Assembly: GCA_011800805.1 (NCBI GenBank)
Contig: MPNW01000146.1
Span: 4,976 to 22,219 of the forward strand
Length of the DNA: 17,244 bases
DNA from: Hirudo medicinalis
Taxonomy: Eukaryota; Annelida; Clitellata; Hirudinida; Hirudinidae
Direction: 5' to 3'
Shown in pieces: positions 8,139 through 15,984 of the stretch (position 1 is the stretch's first letter; each line of letters begins with the position of its first letter). The position numbers and the translations under genes are program-made. The notes beneath the pieces are model-generated. The model made no database searches, was not told where the DNA came from, and saw only the letters and a list, made by a program, of their open reading frames with translations.

Positions 8139-8515
8139 GATGACTTTGAAAATAACATCGAAGAACAACAACAACAACGATCTGGTCTCATTCCTGACAA
8201 CCTCTCGAGGAATAACAGAAGTAAAAGAACTAAAAGCAAGAAAAGGAAGGTGACTAGAAGGAGAGGCGTGTCATGGATTCATAAGAGCGGATAATTGCCT
8301 ACGTGCCCATGCTACTGAAGCAAGAAATCAAACCTCGGTGTTCCCCTTTAATAACTTCCAGCCTCCAATTCCAGGTCAACTTGCCATTGGGAACTGACCA
8401 TTCATTTCCATGCATGAAATTGCAGACCGCCGGAGAAGGCAGAATGTATTACTTGCAGAACAATTTAGTTATTTTCCTTCTTTTCCAGATATTGTTTTTG
8501 TCTTAACAACTTGTG
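8139..8515 (+). CDS. Coding-like patch: NLS-type frame followed by a second frame (unknown)
   Basis: One frame from 8139 to about 8295 has no ATG. It reads SDDFENNIEEQQQQRSGLIP and then becomes very basic (NNRSKRTKSKKRKVTRRRG), resembling a nuclear localisation signal. AAG|GTGACT inside the basic part is a good donor match, so an exon could end at KSKKRK. A second frame is open from about 8252 to a TGA near 8394 (LEGEACHGFIRADNCLRAH... FPFNNFQPPIPGQLAIGN). After that single TGA it continues open to TAG at 8515. CCTTCTTTTCCAG near 8488 is a strong acceptor-like tract. The patch could be exon remnants or chance. No family was recognised. Confidence 0.2.
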
Positions 8516-9120
8516 TTTAGATCAAATTATGCGTTTTTTGCTCGAAATGTGATTTTAAAATTAATTAATTGAATAATCTATTTTTATAATGCTATATAAT
8601 TAAGTAAGTAATTATTAATGGTATAATTAATTAATTAATGTGCATTATAATTAATAATAATTTAATTACGTCATTTATTAATAATAATAATATAATTAAG
8701 TAATAATTTCACTTATTCTTAATGCAGAAATAATATTAATAAACGTTTGGAATATTTTATCTTGAAATAAACACAGAATTTGATAAATTATACAAATCTT
8801 AAATCTGCAGCACATGAGTTCAATGAATGGGATACAATTCCCTGTAATCAGATTTAACAAAAGCAGGACGATCAAATATTAACAGTTGCATCAGTCCATC
8901 GTCATCACAGAAATACTTTCACTTCAACATGTACAAGTGGGTGAACAAGCAATTAATATTTATTCGCATAATAATCCTCACTAGGAATTAGATTGCATTG
9001 TGGCAAAAAGATATCGATGACAATAATGATGATGATGATGTCGACTATAACAATAACTAACAATAGTAAATATTAGTTATAGTAATAAAAATAATAATAA
9101 CATATTTCTGGCAACATTTG
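8516..9120. other. Very AT-rich, TTAATTAA-type simple sequence, no gene
   Basis: Repeated TTAATTAAT and AATAATAAT words cover about 8555-8705. A short GAT run lies near 9027-9042 and an AATAAT run near 9085-9102. No coding or RNA feature was seen. Confidence 0.7.
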
Positions 9121-10011
9121 CGGAGAATTGTGTGCAAAGTTGAGCAACTGCACAATTTGGCGCCATCAATGCGGCTATTTATAGCGCAAGTCTATAATTT
9201 CGTCAAGATTAGCAACTAGGTTGGACAGAAAATATTATTCCTGTAATTATGTGCTGGAATGAGGCAGGCTTTAATGTTTCGTGTCAAATATTGTTGCTGT
9301 TATTGTTAAAGTCGTCTTTATTGCTGTTTCTCATGTCTTCGAATGAGAAAATGTTTACGTTTCAAGTCTATAAATTAAAAAAAAACCCTTGAATAATGAA
9401 ATAATTTCCAATAAAAAGTTATTTTAACTTTAAAACCACTTGATTTGCGGTGATAAACATTCCCCCTCCATTGTTCACATGCATCCAACTTAGTTAAGAA
9501 GTTTTAAGCGCCATTGCATATTTATTTTCAATTTCCAGAATAACATTCAATGAGTTTTTCAATATTTTGACGAAAATACTTTTAAAAAAATGGTGAAGAT
9601 ACCTTCAAAAATGTGTCATTTGACTCGTGTGACAGGAAAGGAGAGCAAGGTGGAATTCTTGTGCGAATAAATTTGCATAATTTTCCTGGAAAGATGGACT
9701 GTCATTGCGAGCACTTTAAGCCCCACAATGGAGAGGAATTTTCACGCTTATTTACCCCCAATATCTGCCCTCCCAATGCACACAAACCTTTTGTTATCTT
9801 TTTGTAAAAAAAATTAATGATTGATTAAAAATAAGTTTTTATGAAGAATTTTGTAAATAATCCACAAATGCAGACCCATCTGGTGAAATTGGAGGTGAAC
9901 TGGTGTTTTGTTATTTTCCCATTTTGTTATTTTGTTAAATCGGATCTTTTCGTGAACTTCTGACAAGAAATACTTGTAAAGAAATTAAAAATCCCCTTAT
10001 CTAAACTATCT
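9121..10011. other. No firm gene
   Basis: A 64-codon plus frame at 9613-9807 starts only at GTG. It reads FDSCDRKGEQGGILVRIN early and FTPNICPPNAHKPFVIFL at the end, with several Cys and His but no known zinc-finger spacing. The sequence between 9590 and 9800 is less AT-rich than its surroundings. The remainder is AT-rich. Confidence 0.4.
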
Positions 10012-10289
10012 GCATGTTGTAGAATGGCTCAGATATAAATTCAGCTTGTTTTGAAGTCCCATTGAAGGGCACCTCCTTTGGAAGTTCCACGAAGAAGGAT
10101 TCTCTTCTGACGATGATCCAGTTTTCAGGTCTTCCTCACATATTTTTATGAAACTTTCAAAAAGTGTCTTCCAACATCTTCTTTCGAAACATTTAACTCT
10201 CCTTGAAATTTCAGACAATGACATATTTACATGTTTAATGCCTTTATTTGTCCTTTCTCCATGTAGCTAAGACGTTTTCCTAAACCCAT
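10012..10289 (-). pseudogene. Tc1/mariner transposase N-terminal relic, frameshifted
   Basis: On the minus strand from 10289, MGLGKRLSYMEKGQIKALNM matches the start of Tc1-like transposases and of the copy at 15013 (MGRGKTLSHNEEG). A stop and shift follow, then MSLSEISRRVK, the recognition part of the first helix-turn-helix. A GGAAGACCT triplet set gives a GRP linker in one frame, and the next frame gives KLDHRQKRILLRGTSKGG, the second DNA-binding subdomain, ending near AILQHA. At least three frameshifts and several stops are present. No catalytic DDE region was found below 10012 and no inverted repeats flank it. It is a dead 5' fragment, diverged from the other copy. Confidence 0.78.
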
Positions 10290-10602
10290 CTGTAATGCTA
10301 CTAACAAACTTCATTACAATCAACAAATATTTGACATTGTCCTTTGTGTATGTAACCTTATTATAGCAGCCAGACTTTATGACCCACAGATAAAATGTTA
10401 TTTTCTGTACAAGAAGACACTCTAGATAACTGGACAACTGTAAGATTCTTACAAGTATCGCATCCCAATAACAGCCCCTGTATATGTGGGAAATTTCAGT
10501 TGTTTTTAAGCGTTCTCCACCATCACCAACGTCTTCATCGTTATCATCATCGTCATCAGTACTATCAATATTATTCATCGTGTTTGCTTGTCGTTGAAAC
10601 AT
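10290..10602. other. No firm gene; acidic minus-strand ORF
   Basis: An ATG frame on the minus strand (10267-10602, 111 codons) reads MFQRQANTMNNIDST, then DDDDDNDEDVGDGG from a short GAT/GAC repeat, then a Cys- and Leu-containing tail. It overlaps the start of the Tc1 relic in another frame, and CTT|GTAAGA near 10440 is a donor-like site. It may be chance or leader sequence of the transposon. Confidence 0.3.
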
Positions 10603-10636
10603 CGTGTGTGTATGTGTGCATATGTGTATGTGTGAT
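10603..10636. repeat. Imperfect (TG)n tract
   Basis: GTGTGTGTATGTGTGCATATGTGTATG-type sequence directly before the 30-bp satellite. Confidence 0.85.
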
Positions 10637-10770
10637 GATATATCATATATATCAGATATATCATCAGATATATCATATATATATCAGATATATCATCAGA
10701 TATATCATATATATCAGATATATCATCAGATATATCATATATATCAGATATATCATCAGATATATATCTG
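10634..10770. repeat. 30-bp palindromic GATATATC satellite, about four copies
   Basis: The unit is ATATATCAGATATATCATC followed by AGATATATCAT. GATATATC is self-complementary and ATGATATATCAT and CAGATATATATCTG are longer palindromes, so the array can fold on either strand. It is full of GATA/TATC words. One copy carries an extra AT. Both strands stay open across it because 30 is a multiple of 3, giving repetitive Ile/Tyr/Asp frames that should not be called genes. Confidence 0.95.
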
Positions 10771-11156
10771 GAAATTATTATCGAATTATAAACATTGAAG
10801 GGTGTTTGGTTCAAGTGTAGAGTTCTTGCTTGTTGTAGTAGTTGTAAGGTCAACAACATTTCGTAAGCTTGTGATGTCATCATTACTTCCACCCAAATTA
10901 ACCTCCGAATCTTCAAATGGAGTTCAGTCGATAATTTCTGTGGGAGACTTGCAAATAATTTGACAGTGGAGATGCTGGACATACATATTAACTTACTGTC
11001 CGTACGTGATAATTGCTTAAGCACGACTAGTTCAAATGTGGAGTACAGGAGTGTGTCCTTTTTCAAAGTGTGGTTGTTAAAATTAGAGAAAATTAGATCC
11101 ATCAGCTTAAATAGAAATTAGGAAATTAGGATATTGAATGTCAATTTGATGTTTAA
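10771..11156. other. No supported gene
   Basis: The minus strand is open here as part of a frame that runs through the 30-bp satellite, reading for example STFELVVLKQLSRTDSKLIC. No motif was recognised. It lies just upstream of the LINE relic and could be its unrecognised 5' part, but no reverse-transcriptase motif was seen on plus. Confidence 0.4.
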
Positions 11157-11690
11157 CTTGTTGCTGACATTACAAGTTAAACATATCGTGTTATGGATGC
11201 AGTCCAATTTAAACTGTTCTCAGACGATGTTAAGCTTCTCTCAACATCGTCATCTCCCCAAAACTCTCAAACTGCTATTGACAGGTTGCTGTTAAGGAGT
11301 GACGAATGGCAATTATAATTAGCCCCAGACAAATGCCTTCAAGCTTCCATCAAGAGGGCACGGAGCAACACCCCGCCAAACAATTACTAAATTTCATCAC
11401 GAACCATATCCTCCACAGACAATATCCGTGACCTTGGTGTCTTATTGACATGGCCTTTAAAACTCTTATCATTAGCATTGTTCGCAAAGCTTCAATGCTT
11501 TCACTCAAGAAAACGTCAAACTTTTTCCAAAAAAAAAGCAAGAGTATTGCACATCCATCCAATCCTCGAATATTGCTCCCCAGCCCAGAAGTATTAGTAC
11601 TTGTACTGTTGCAGCTCATAACTCATCACAAATAAGATAGAATGCCTTCAAAATCCTTCACAAGAACATCGCCATCCAGTTCCAATGAAC
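11157..11690 (+). pseudogene. Non-LTR retrotransposon reverse transcriptase relic (CR1/Jockey-like)
   Basis: In one frame AVQFKLFSDDVKLLS (11202-11246) matches the catalytic F-A-D-D block of LINE reverse transcriptases, with Ser for Ala. IDRLLLRSDEWQL, LAPDKC, then DNIRDLGVLL (11418-11447) follow in the expected order. VRKAS appears in another frame near 11480-11494, and HPILEYCSPA (from about 11556) is back in the first frame. This is the order of the RT palm end and thumb in CR1, Jockey and L2 families. There are in-frame stops after DEWQL, NNY and QKY, and compensating frameshifts around an A9 run near 11530. The 5' part (ORF1, endonuclease, early RT) is absent, as in 5'-truncated copies. 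The insertion is old and inactive. Confidence 0.78.
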
Positions 11691-11750
11691 GTAACATTTT
11701 TTCGTTTCTCTTTATTTTCATTGACTGATACAAAGTTGTCTTTGTGGTCA

Positions 11751-11776
11751 GTTAGTATTAGTTAGTATTAGTTAGT
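11751..11776. repeat. 10-bp direct repeat GTTAGTATTA, two and a half copies
   Basis: Found 60 bp after the last LINE-like codons. Short microsatellites at the 3' end are typical of CR1/L2/Jockey-type elements, so it may mark the 3' terminus of the relic. Confidence 0.6.
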
Positions 11777-11822
11777 GATGGTGGTCAATCGACCTTCAAC
11801 TTTTGGAAATAAGATGCAATAA

Positions 11823-12062
11823 ATGTTGCCAAATATTTTCAGCGAAAAACAACATCACCGTGGCACGCTGAAGAAACTTGTAATGGGATTGTCAAATTTA
11901 TTTCCGCGTCCTGAAGATGTCGATGGAAGATTTCATAAGAGGCAGATTGGTTCGAGGTGTCTTCTTCCCCTCCAAATGGAAGTTTTCATTTTGACATTTA
12001 AAAACATTTTCAAGCGATCGTTTCAGAGACGAATTTTGACATTTCAATTTGTCGAGTTTTAA
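11823..12062 (+). CDS. Hypothetical 79-codon ORF, possible exon
   Basis: An ATG frame reads MLPNIFSEKQHHRGTLKK, then LVMGLSNLFPRPEDVDGRF and a basic HKRQIGSR, then a hydrophobic and basic tail ending QFVEF. CCAAATATTTTCAG at 11829-11842 is a good acceptor-like signal, so coding could start after it. TCGAG|GTGTCT near 11960 is a modest donor. The composition is mixed, not repeat-derived. No known domain was seen. The KR pair after GRFH recalls prohormone cleavage sites, but there is no signal peptide and no amidation Gly directly before the dibasic pair. Confidence 0.22.
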   Translation: MLPNIFSEKQHHRGTLKKLVMGLSNLFPRPEDVDGRFHKRQIGSRCLLPLQMEVFILTFKNIFKRSFQRRILTFQFVEF

Positions 12063-12254
12063 TTGCTGAAGGCTCACTGGGATTTCGGTTGAATAATCCT
12101 GATAAACAATACGAATAATCGTTACACATTTGATAATGATTTAAACTCATAATAATATTCTAATTATTAATAATATTATTACATAAATAATAAATATATT
12201 ACAAATTATTTACAATATTACAATTTATTACAGCATTATTTGTTGTAATGGGCT
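12063..12254. other. AT-rich, AATAATATT-type simple sequence
   Basis: Mostly TTA/AAT words between 12130 and 12240. No gene. Confidence 0.7.
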
Positions 12255-12286
12255 TGAGTGAGTGAGTGAGTGAGTGAGTGAGTGAG
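12255..12286. repeat. (TGAG)8 microsatellite at the head of a purine-rich tract
   Basis: Eight perfect TGAG units, followed by a purine-rich plus strand to about 12400. A 29-codon plus frame just after it reads MKEKVGNKLKDEGMADERM and ends NSDE. It is hydrophilic and unassigned. Confidence 0.95.
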
Positions 12287-12699
12287 ACGGGAAGTAGAAT
12301 GAAAGAAAAAGTGGGAAACAAACTTAAAGATGAAGGCATGGCGGATGAAAGAATGACAGACGGAAAGACAAGCAATTCGGATGAATAAAAGTAAGAAATA
12401 ATAATGCAAGTGATTTGATAAAATCATTGACAACTCCTTCCCAGCAAGCGTAGAAGCAGACGTGATTCGGATGCTGGTAACGGCAGAACTCTGGTCTTGA
12501 GACATCTAATCTGTCGCTTCTCATTAAGCGTATTTATACACAGCTGCGAATTTATTTATCCAACACCACCAACAACATCATCGTTATCATTACTACATCA
12601 TGTGTATTATCATTAATATGATTACTATATCATATGTATTATCATCGTTAGTGAAAGTGGAAGGACATTTTTGAATATCAATGCACTACTTTCTGATGC
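12287..12699. other. No firm gene
   Basis: A purine-rich segment to about 12400, then mixed sequence. Around 12590-12655 the phrase TGTATTATCAT is repeated about 40 bp apart. No coding or RNA gene was recognised. Confidence 0.5.
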
Positions 12700-12779
12700 A
12701 AATGCATTCACTACAAATGCATTCACTACAAATGCATTCACTACAAATGCATTCACCACAAATGCATTCATTGCAAATG
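12700..12779. repeat. 15-bp tandem repeat, five copies
   Basis: AAATGCATTCACTAC starts at 12700, 12715 and 12730 exactly. 12745 has CACCAC, 12760 has CATTGC, and a last partial copy follows. ATGCAAAT, the POU octamer, spans the left edge (12697-12704). Confidence 0.95.
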
Positions 12780-12893
12780 ACACATGATCCTTCTCCATTC
12801 ATAAATTAGGAGTTGTGATTAACAACATTATTAACTGATATTACATTAATATTAATATTATATAACAATGCAAACACATTACTATAACAATAA

Positions 12894-12984
12894 TTTAAAA
12901 TATTATAATTCTAATTATAATCTATTAAATTATAAAATTATTTTAAAATATTATAATTCTAATTATAATCTATTAAATTATAAA
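12894..12984. repeat. 48-bp direct duplication, very AT-rich
   Basis: 12894-12936 is repeated exactly at 12942-12984 (TTTAAAATATTATAATTC and onward) with a 48-bp offset. The 16-residue repeat in the plus frame (LKYYNSNYNLLNYK) is a by-product. Confidence 0.93.
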
Positions 12985-13319
12985 TCGTTAAGAATGCAAA
13001 TGGTATTTAATCGATATTTAATCGATATTTCCATCGATCAGAAAATGTCCTGACGTGAGTTTCGGTTTCGTTTCATGCTGAAGAAACATTTGAGCATTTA
13101 AATTGTTATGTTTAAAGGAATCGGATTTAAATTAGATGATAATATATATAACAATCGTAATCATCAGATGTATTAGATTAAGATTATAAAATTAATTTTA
13201 TTAATAAACAGATTAATAAACAAATCGATATTTGACGTCATCGTTTGAGGTTATTTTAAGAAACGAATGAAGAGAATGAGACATTATTACAACTAATGTG
13301 AGTCTCAATGAAATGTAAT
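12985..13319. other. AT-rich, no gene
   Basis: AATCGATATTT is directly repeated at about 13008-13029. No other structure was noted. Confidence 0.6.
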
Positions 13320-13352
13320 AAATTAAATTAAATTAAATTAAATTAAATTTAT
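13320..13352. repeat. (AAATT)n microsatellite
   Basis: About six units of a pentanucleotide, AAATTAAATT. Confidence 0.93.
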
Positions 13353-13531
13353 TTTAAAAGAATCTCAACGAAAGAATTTAAAAAATCAAAAGTTTCTTCA
13401 GCAAAGTTTACTTTGAATCAATTCACGCATCGGTGGTTTTCATTATTTTCCGCTGAATAATGATTAGGATTTTTAAATTTATATGAAAGTTATTAAATGA
13501 GAAATTCTCAAAACGTTTGTCTTCCAAGTAA

Positions 13532-13687
13532 GGATTTGATCTTGATGATGATGATGATGATGATGATGACGACGACGACGACGACGACGACACACGAGTC
13601 TTTCGAATCACATGTCTTCAGACAACCAATAGGGGGGCTTCAAGCGCACTATCCTCTCGGGTAGGCGAGATTTCAGACTACACATAA
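13532..13687 (+). CDS. Candidate terminal exon with 16-Asp tract (hypothetical)
   Basis: GTTTGTCTTCCAAGTAAG is an acceptor-like tract ending at 13532. The following frame reads GFDL, then 16 Asp from (GAT)8(GAC)8, then TRVFRITCLQTTNRGASSA and LSSRVGEISDYT before TAA at 13685-13687. The 31 residues after the Asp run come from a GC-rich island (about 13620-13675) and are not low-complexity. CTCGG|GTAGGC is a weak donor inside. No family was recognised. Chance is a serious alternative because the repeat supplies a third of the frame. Confidence 0.2.
   Translation, partial: GFDLDDDDDDDDDDDDDDDDTRVFRITCLQTTNRGASSALSSRVGEISDYT
13544..13591. repeat. (GAT)8(GAC)8 perfect compound microsatellite
   Basis: Eight GAT from 13544 then eight GAC from 13568, with no interruption. 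All 16 triplets are Asp in the plus frame. Confidence 0.98.
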
Positions 13688-13716
13688 ATGCATCGTAACA
13701 TGCAATAATATTTTGG

Positions 13717-13754
13717 AATGTCCGTCATGATCAGCTGTTCATGTAACGGACATT
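13717..13754. other. 38-nt hairpin, 14 bp of perfect pairing
   Basis: AATGTCCGT (13717-13725) pairs with ACGGACATT (13746-13754). CATGA (13726-13730) pairs with TCATG (13739-13743). The 8-nt loop TCAGCTGT contains a CAGCTG E-box, and a 2-nt TA bulge lies on the 3' arm. There is no U-run, so it does not look like a terminator. It is too short for a typical microRNA precursor. It could be a protein-binding palindrome or a small structured RNA. Confidence 0.7.
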
Positions 13755-13899
13755 GATTCACAGCAACAATCCAGGGTTTATTTTCAATTCAATCATTTCT
13801 CAGTTCCTGAAGTTTGCCTTGTTGTCAGGTCATGAATCGATTGAATCGAACGTCACTCAGTGGAGGCGTCGAGTTTAAACATGATAAAATATTGATGCC

Positions 13900-13938
<39 letters not shown>

Positions 13939-14003
13939 ATATTATTATTATTATTATTATCATCATTATCATTATCATTATCATTACCATTACCATTATC
14001 ATC

Positions 14004-14051
<48 letters not shown>

Positions 14052-14052
14052 A
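13900..14052. repeat. (TTA)n/(CATTAT)n compound microsatellite
   Basis: TTA blocks flank a central ATC/CATTAT/CATTAC segment (about 13960-14020). Both ends are pure TTA and the variants sit in the middle. Confidence 0.96.
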
Positions 14053-14096
14053 TTATTAACATTGTCCTCACGGAAATATAATATTAAACGCAATAA

Positions 14097-14145
14097 TAAA
14101 TAAATATAAAATAAATAAATAAATAATATTATAAATAAATATAAT
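14097..14145. repeat. (AAAT)n imperfect microsatellite
   Basis: AATAAATAAATA blocks separated by TATAAA and TATTAT. Confidence 0.88.
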
Positions 14146-14240
14146 ATCGAGAATAAGATGGAAATAAAAGCTAAGTGATCTCTTCTTGCATTGCTTCAAT
14201 TGAAGAACTCCTTCTACTCTCCTGATGAGTAGCTCTTCAG

Positions 14241-14493
14241 ATGTTATTGGACATTATTAATAGAAATGAATCGTTATATTTTAGCCATATCGATGATGAT
14301 GACGATGATGACGATGACCAAGATGATGTTGATGACGATGGTGGTGATGGTGATGAGAGAATGAAGAAAAGGGTGAGTTTCTACCTGTTTCTGAATTTCA
14401 TTCTTGTATTTCATGGACGAATGAATGCTGCTTTTTCCTTTCTATACTATCTGTAATCAGGTTCTTAAACAAGATTACATGCAAAAGATGTAA
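14241..14493 (+). CDS. Candidate two-exon 3' end of a gene with acidic Asp-rich stretch
   Basis: Exon A is 14241-14372, preceded by a CTTCTACTCTCC...GCTCTTCAG acceptor-like tract; an inner acceptor TATATTTTAG would start it at 14285 instead. It reads MLLDIINRNESLYFSHI, an Asp-rich run with single Gln, Val and Gly changes, then DGDERMKKR. The donor at 14373 is GTGAGT. An 88-bp intron ends in TTTTTCCTTTCTATACTATC...AATCAG at 14460, with a pyrimidine tract just before the AG. Exon B (14461-14493) continues in phase as VLKQDYMQKM and stops at TAA. Phase is kept across the junction. AATAAA-type signals lie near 14795 and 14872. No family was recognised and upstream exons were not found. The unspliced frame is also open to TAA at 14456. 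Confidence 0.33.
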
Positions 14494-14755
14494 TGAATTT
14501 ATTAGTCATTAATATTATTTGTAATGTATCATTCGTAATTTTAATGTAATTTACACATATTACATGTCCTATATAGATAGGAAGTGCATATTTTATGCAG
14601 ATTTCTCGTACAATCAAACAAATCAATGTATCAAACAATGGAATTCATTCAAATATGGACATTAGGTCACTTTAACACATACAAAATATCTTGTAAAATT
14701 TGGACTTCATAGAATAATTAAAACTCGTAAATTACTTAAAAATGTGTTTTTGGGC
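14494..14755. other. AT-rich, no supported gene
   Basis: It would be 3' untranslated sequence if the preceding model is right. TGTAAT/ATTACA words recur at 14474-14565. Confidence 0.5.
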
Positions 14756-14777
14756 GTCCAAAAAAGATGGGAAGGAG
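14756..14777. repeat. 5' terminal inverted repeat of the Tc1-like element
   Basis: Starts GTCCAAAA and pairs with the reverse complement of 15937-15958. The sequence outside it (TTTTTGGGC) does not match the other flank. Confidence 0.65.
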
Positions 14778-15012
14778 TTTGCATATCTACATTAATAAAA
14801 TTGAACGTTTGTCTACATATTTGTATGGTTTCCACATAACCAGCTCTTGAAAGATTCTCAATTTAAAAAGCAATAAAATTTAAAATTAAATTGATTTATA
14901 AAAATGTATATTTTAAATCTACAACTATTAGAACTTTTAAATATTAGAAACTTGCGCTTTCTCTTTTCTTTCTTTTCATTTAACCAGACTGAGTCACAAC
15001 AACAGTTTGGTG

Positions 15013-15670
15013 ATGGGTAGAGGTAAAACATTGTCCCACAATGAGGAGGGGAGGATTGAAGACTTCAGGAAAGCCAATTATTCAAGATGGAGGATTGCTA
15101 AAGAGCTCAACAGGTCGTCCATAAATGTTATTTCTAATTGTTTGAATACTCCCGAAGACTATGGAATCAAGAAATTACCGGGAAGAAAGAAGAAATTGTC
15201 TGCCAAACAGGAGAGGCTGTTGGTGAGGAGCCTCATCGGGTAAATTTTTGGCCAACCAGCTAAGAACAAAGTTAAATTTAACTGTTTCTGAGAATACAGT
15301 AATAAATTACTTAAATGCGAGCAAGATTTAAAAATACGAAAAGAGATTGAAGGTTCCAGCTCTGCAAGAACACCTCAAAATTGTTAGAGTTCGGTGGGTC
15401 AAAACAATGTTATCAAGGAGAGAAGGTTGGACCAACATGTTTTCTGATGAAAAAATTTCAGTCTAGATGGACCTGATGATTACCAGTTTCATTGGCATGA
15501 CCTCAGATTAGAGAAGGAGTCATTTTATAGCAGAAGTCATGGAGCTGGAAGATGTCATCAGGGCCTCCTGAATAACCTGGAGTAACACTTTATAAAAAAA
15601 AATAATGTTCTCGATGGACAAAAGATATTTTGAAATAATAGAGAAAAATGGAAATATAATTTCATATTAA
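15013..15670 (+). pseudogene. Tc1/mariner transposase relic, lacks two catalytic residues
   Basis: From ATG at 15013 the frame reads MGRGKTLSHNEEGRIEDF, then the first helix-turn-helix (SRWRIAKELNRSSINV), a GRKKKLSAKQ linker and LLVRSLIG before TAA at 15241. After a shift, NQLRTKLNLTVSENTVINYL and LKVPALQEHLKIVRVRWVK follow, leading to GWTNMFSDEK (the first Asp of the DDE triad). A one-base shift then gives LDGPDDYQFHWHDLR. Soon after HGAGR the homology stops, and the recognisable C-terminus SMDKRYFEIIEKNG...ISY ends at TAA, 15668-15670. The blocks holding the second Asp and the Glu are absent, so the protein could not be catalytic even with the frames intact. Confidence 0.85.
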
Positions 15671-15796
15671 ATTACTTTTTGTGTCAAAAATATAAATTTA
15701 TGTTGTTTTTATCGACTTTTCACGTTTAGTTTCTATCTTTTTTGAAGCCGAAAAATCCATTTTTTTGATTTTTTTTTATTAAGTTTGTAAATAATG

Positions 15797-15836
15797 TTGA
15801 TTATTGATTGATAATATTGATTATTGATTGATAATT
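15797..15836. repeat. 20-bp direct repeat inside the transposon 3' region
   Basis: TTGATTATTGATTGATAATA then the same with a TT ending, immediately adjacent. It lies between the stop codon and the 3' inverted repeat. Confidence 0.88.
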
Positions 15837-15936
15837 TTGATATTTCAGTGTAAAACTTTCGAAGCACAATTTACACAACATACTAAAATTTGAGTAATTT
15901 TCGTAACATATTGGTTGAGATATCGTAAAACAATGG

Positions 15937-15958
15937 GTACTCCCTATCTATTTTGGAC
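15937..15958. repeat. 3' terminal inverted repeat of the Tc1-like element
   Basis: TACTCCCTATCTATTTTGGAC region. The next bases TGGGTG are followed by TA at 15965-15966, consistent with a Tc1 insertion boundary. Confidence 0.65.
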
Positions 15959-15970
15959 TGGGTGTAAGTA

Positions 15971-15984
15971 TGTATATATATAAG

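Larger units (their letters stand above)
14756..15958 (+). mobile_element. Tc1-like DNA transposon, internally deleted, with inverted ends
   Basis: GTCCAAAAAAGATGGGAAGG at 14756-14775 is the inverted counterpart of the sequence ending at 15958, whose reverse complement reads GTCCAAAATAGATAGGGAGT; 17 of the 20 aligned positions match. The 3' side continues outward as CTGGGTG then TA, the Tc1/mariner target dinucleotide, next to a (TA)n tract. The outer few bases on the 5' side have diverged. Between the ends lies a transposase relic in the plus orientation. The total length of about 1.2 kb is shorter than an intact element would be, because the middle of the transposase is missing. Confidence 0.75.

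Noticed and set aside
9613..9807. Cys/His-containing plus frame as a zinc-finger protein
   Set aside because: Cys and His spacing fits no known finger, the frame lacks an ATG near its start and there is no splice support.
10395..11102. Plus and minus frames through the 30-bp GATATATC satellite
   Set aside because: The unit length is a multiple of three, so frames stay open without selection. The residues are pure Ile/Tyr/Asp/Ser repeats.
11823..12062. Neuropeptide precursor reading of the GRFHKR segment
   Set aside because: There is no signal peptide, no Gly directly before the dibasic site and no repeated peptide.
13717..13754. MicroRNA precursor or bacterial-type terminator
   Set aside because: The stem is too short for a normal pre-miRNA, there is no U-run, and the organism is evidently eukaryotic.
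13853..14093. Minus-strand poly-Ile/Met and poly-Asn/Asp frames
   Set aside because: By-product of the TTA/ATC microsatellite. Two frames are open at once over the same bases.
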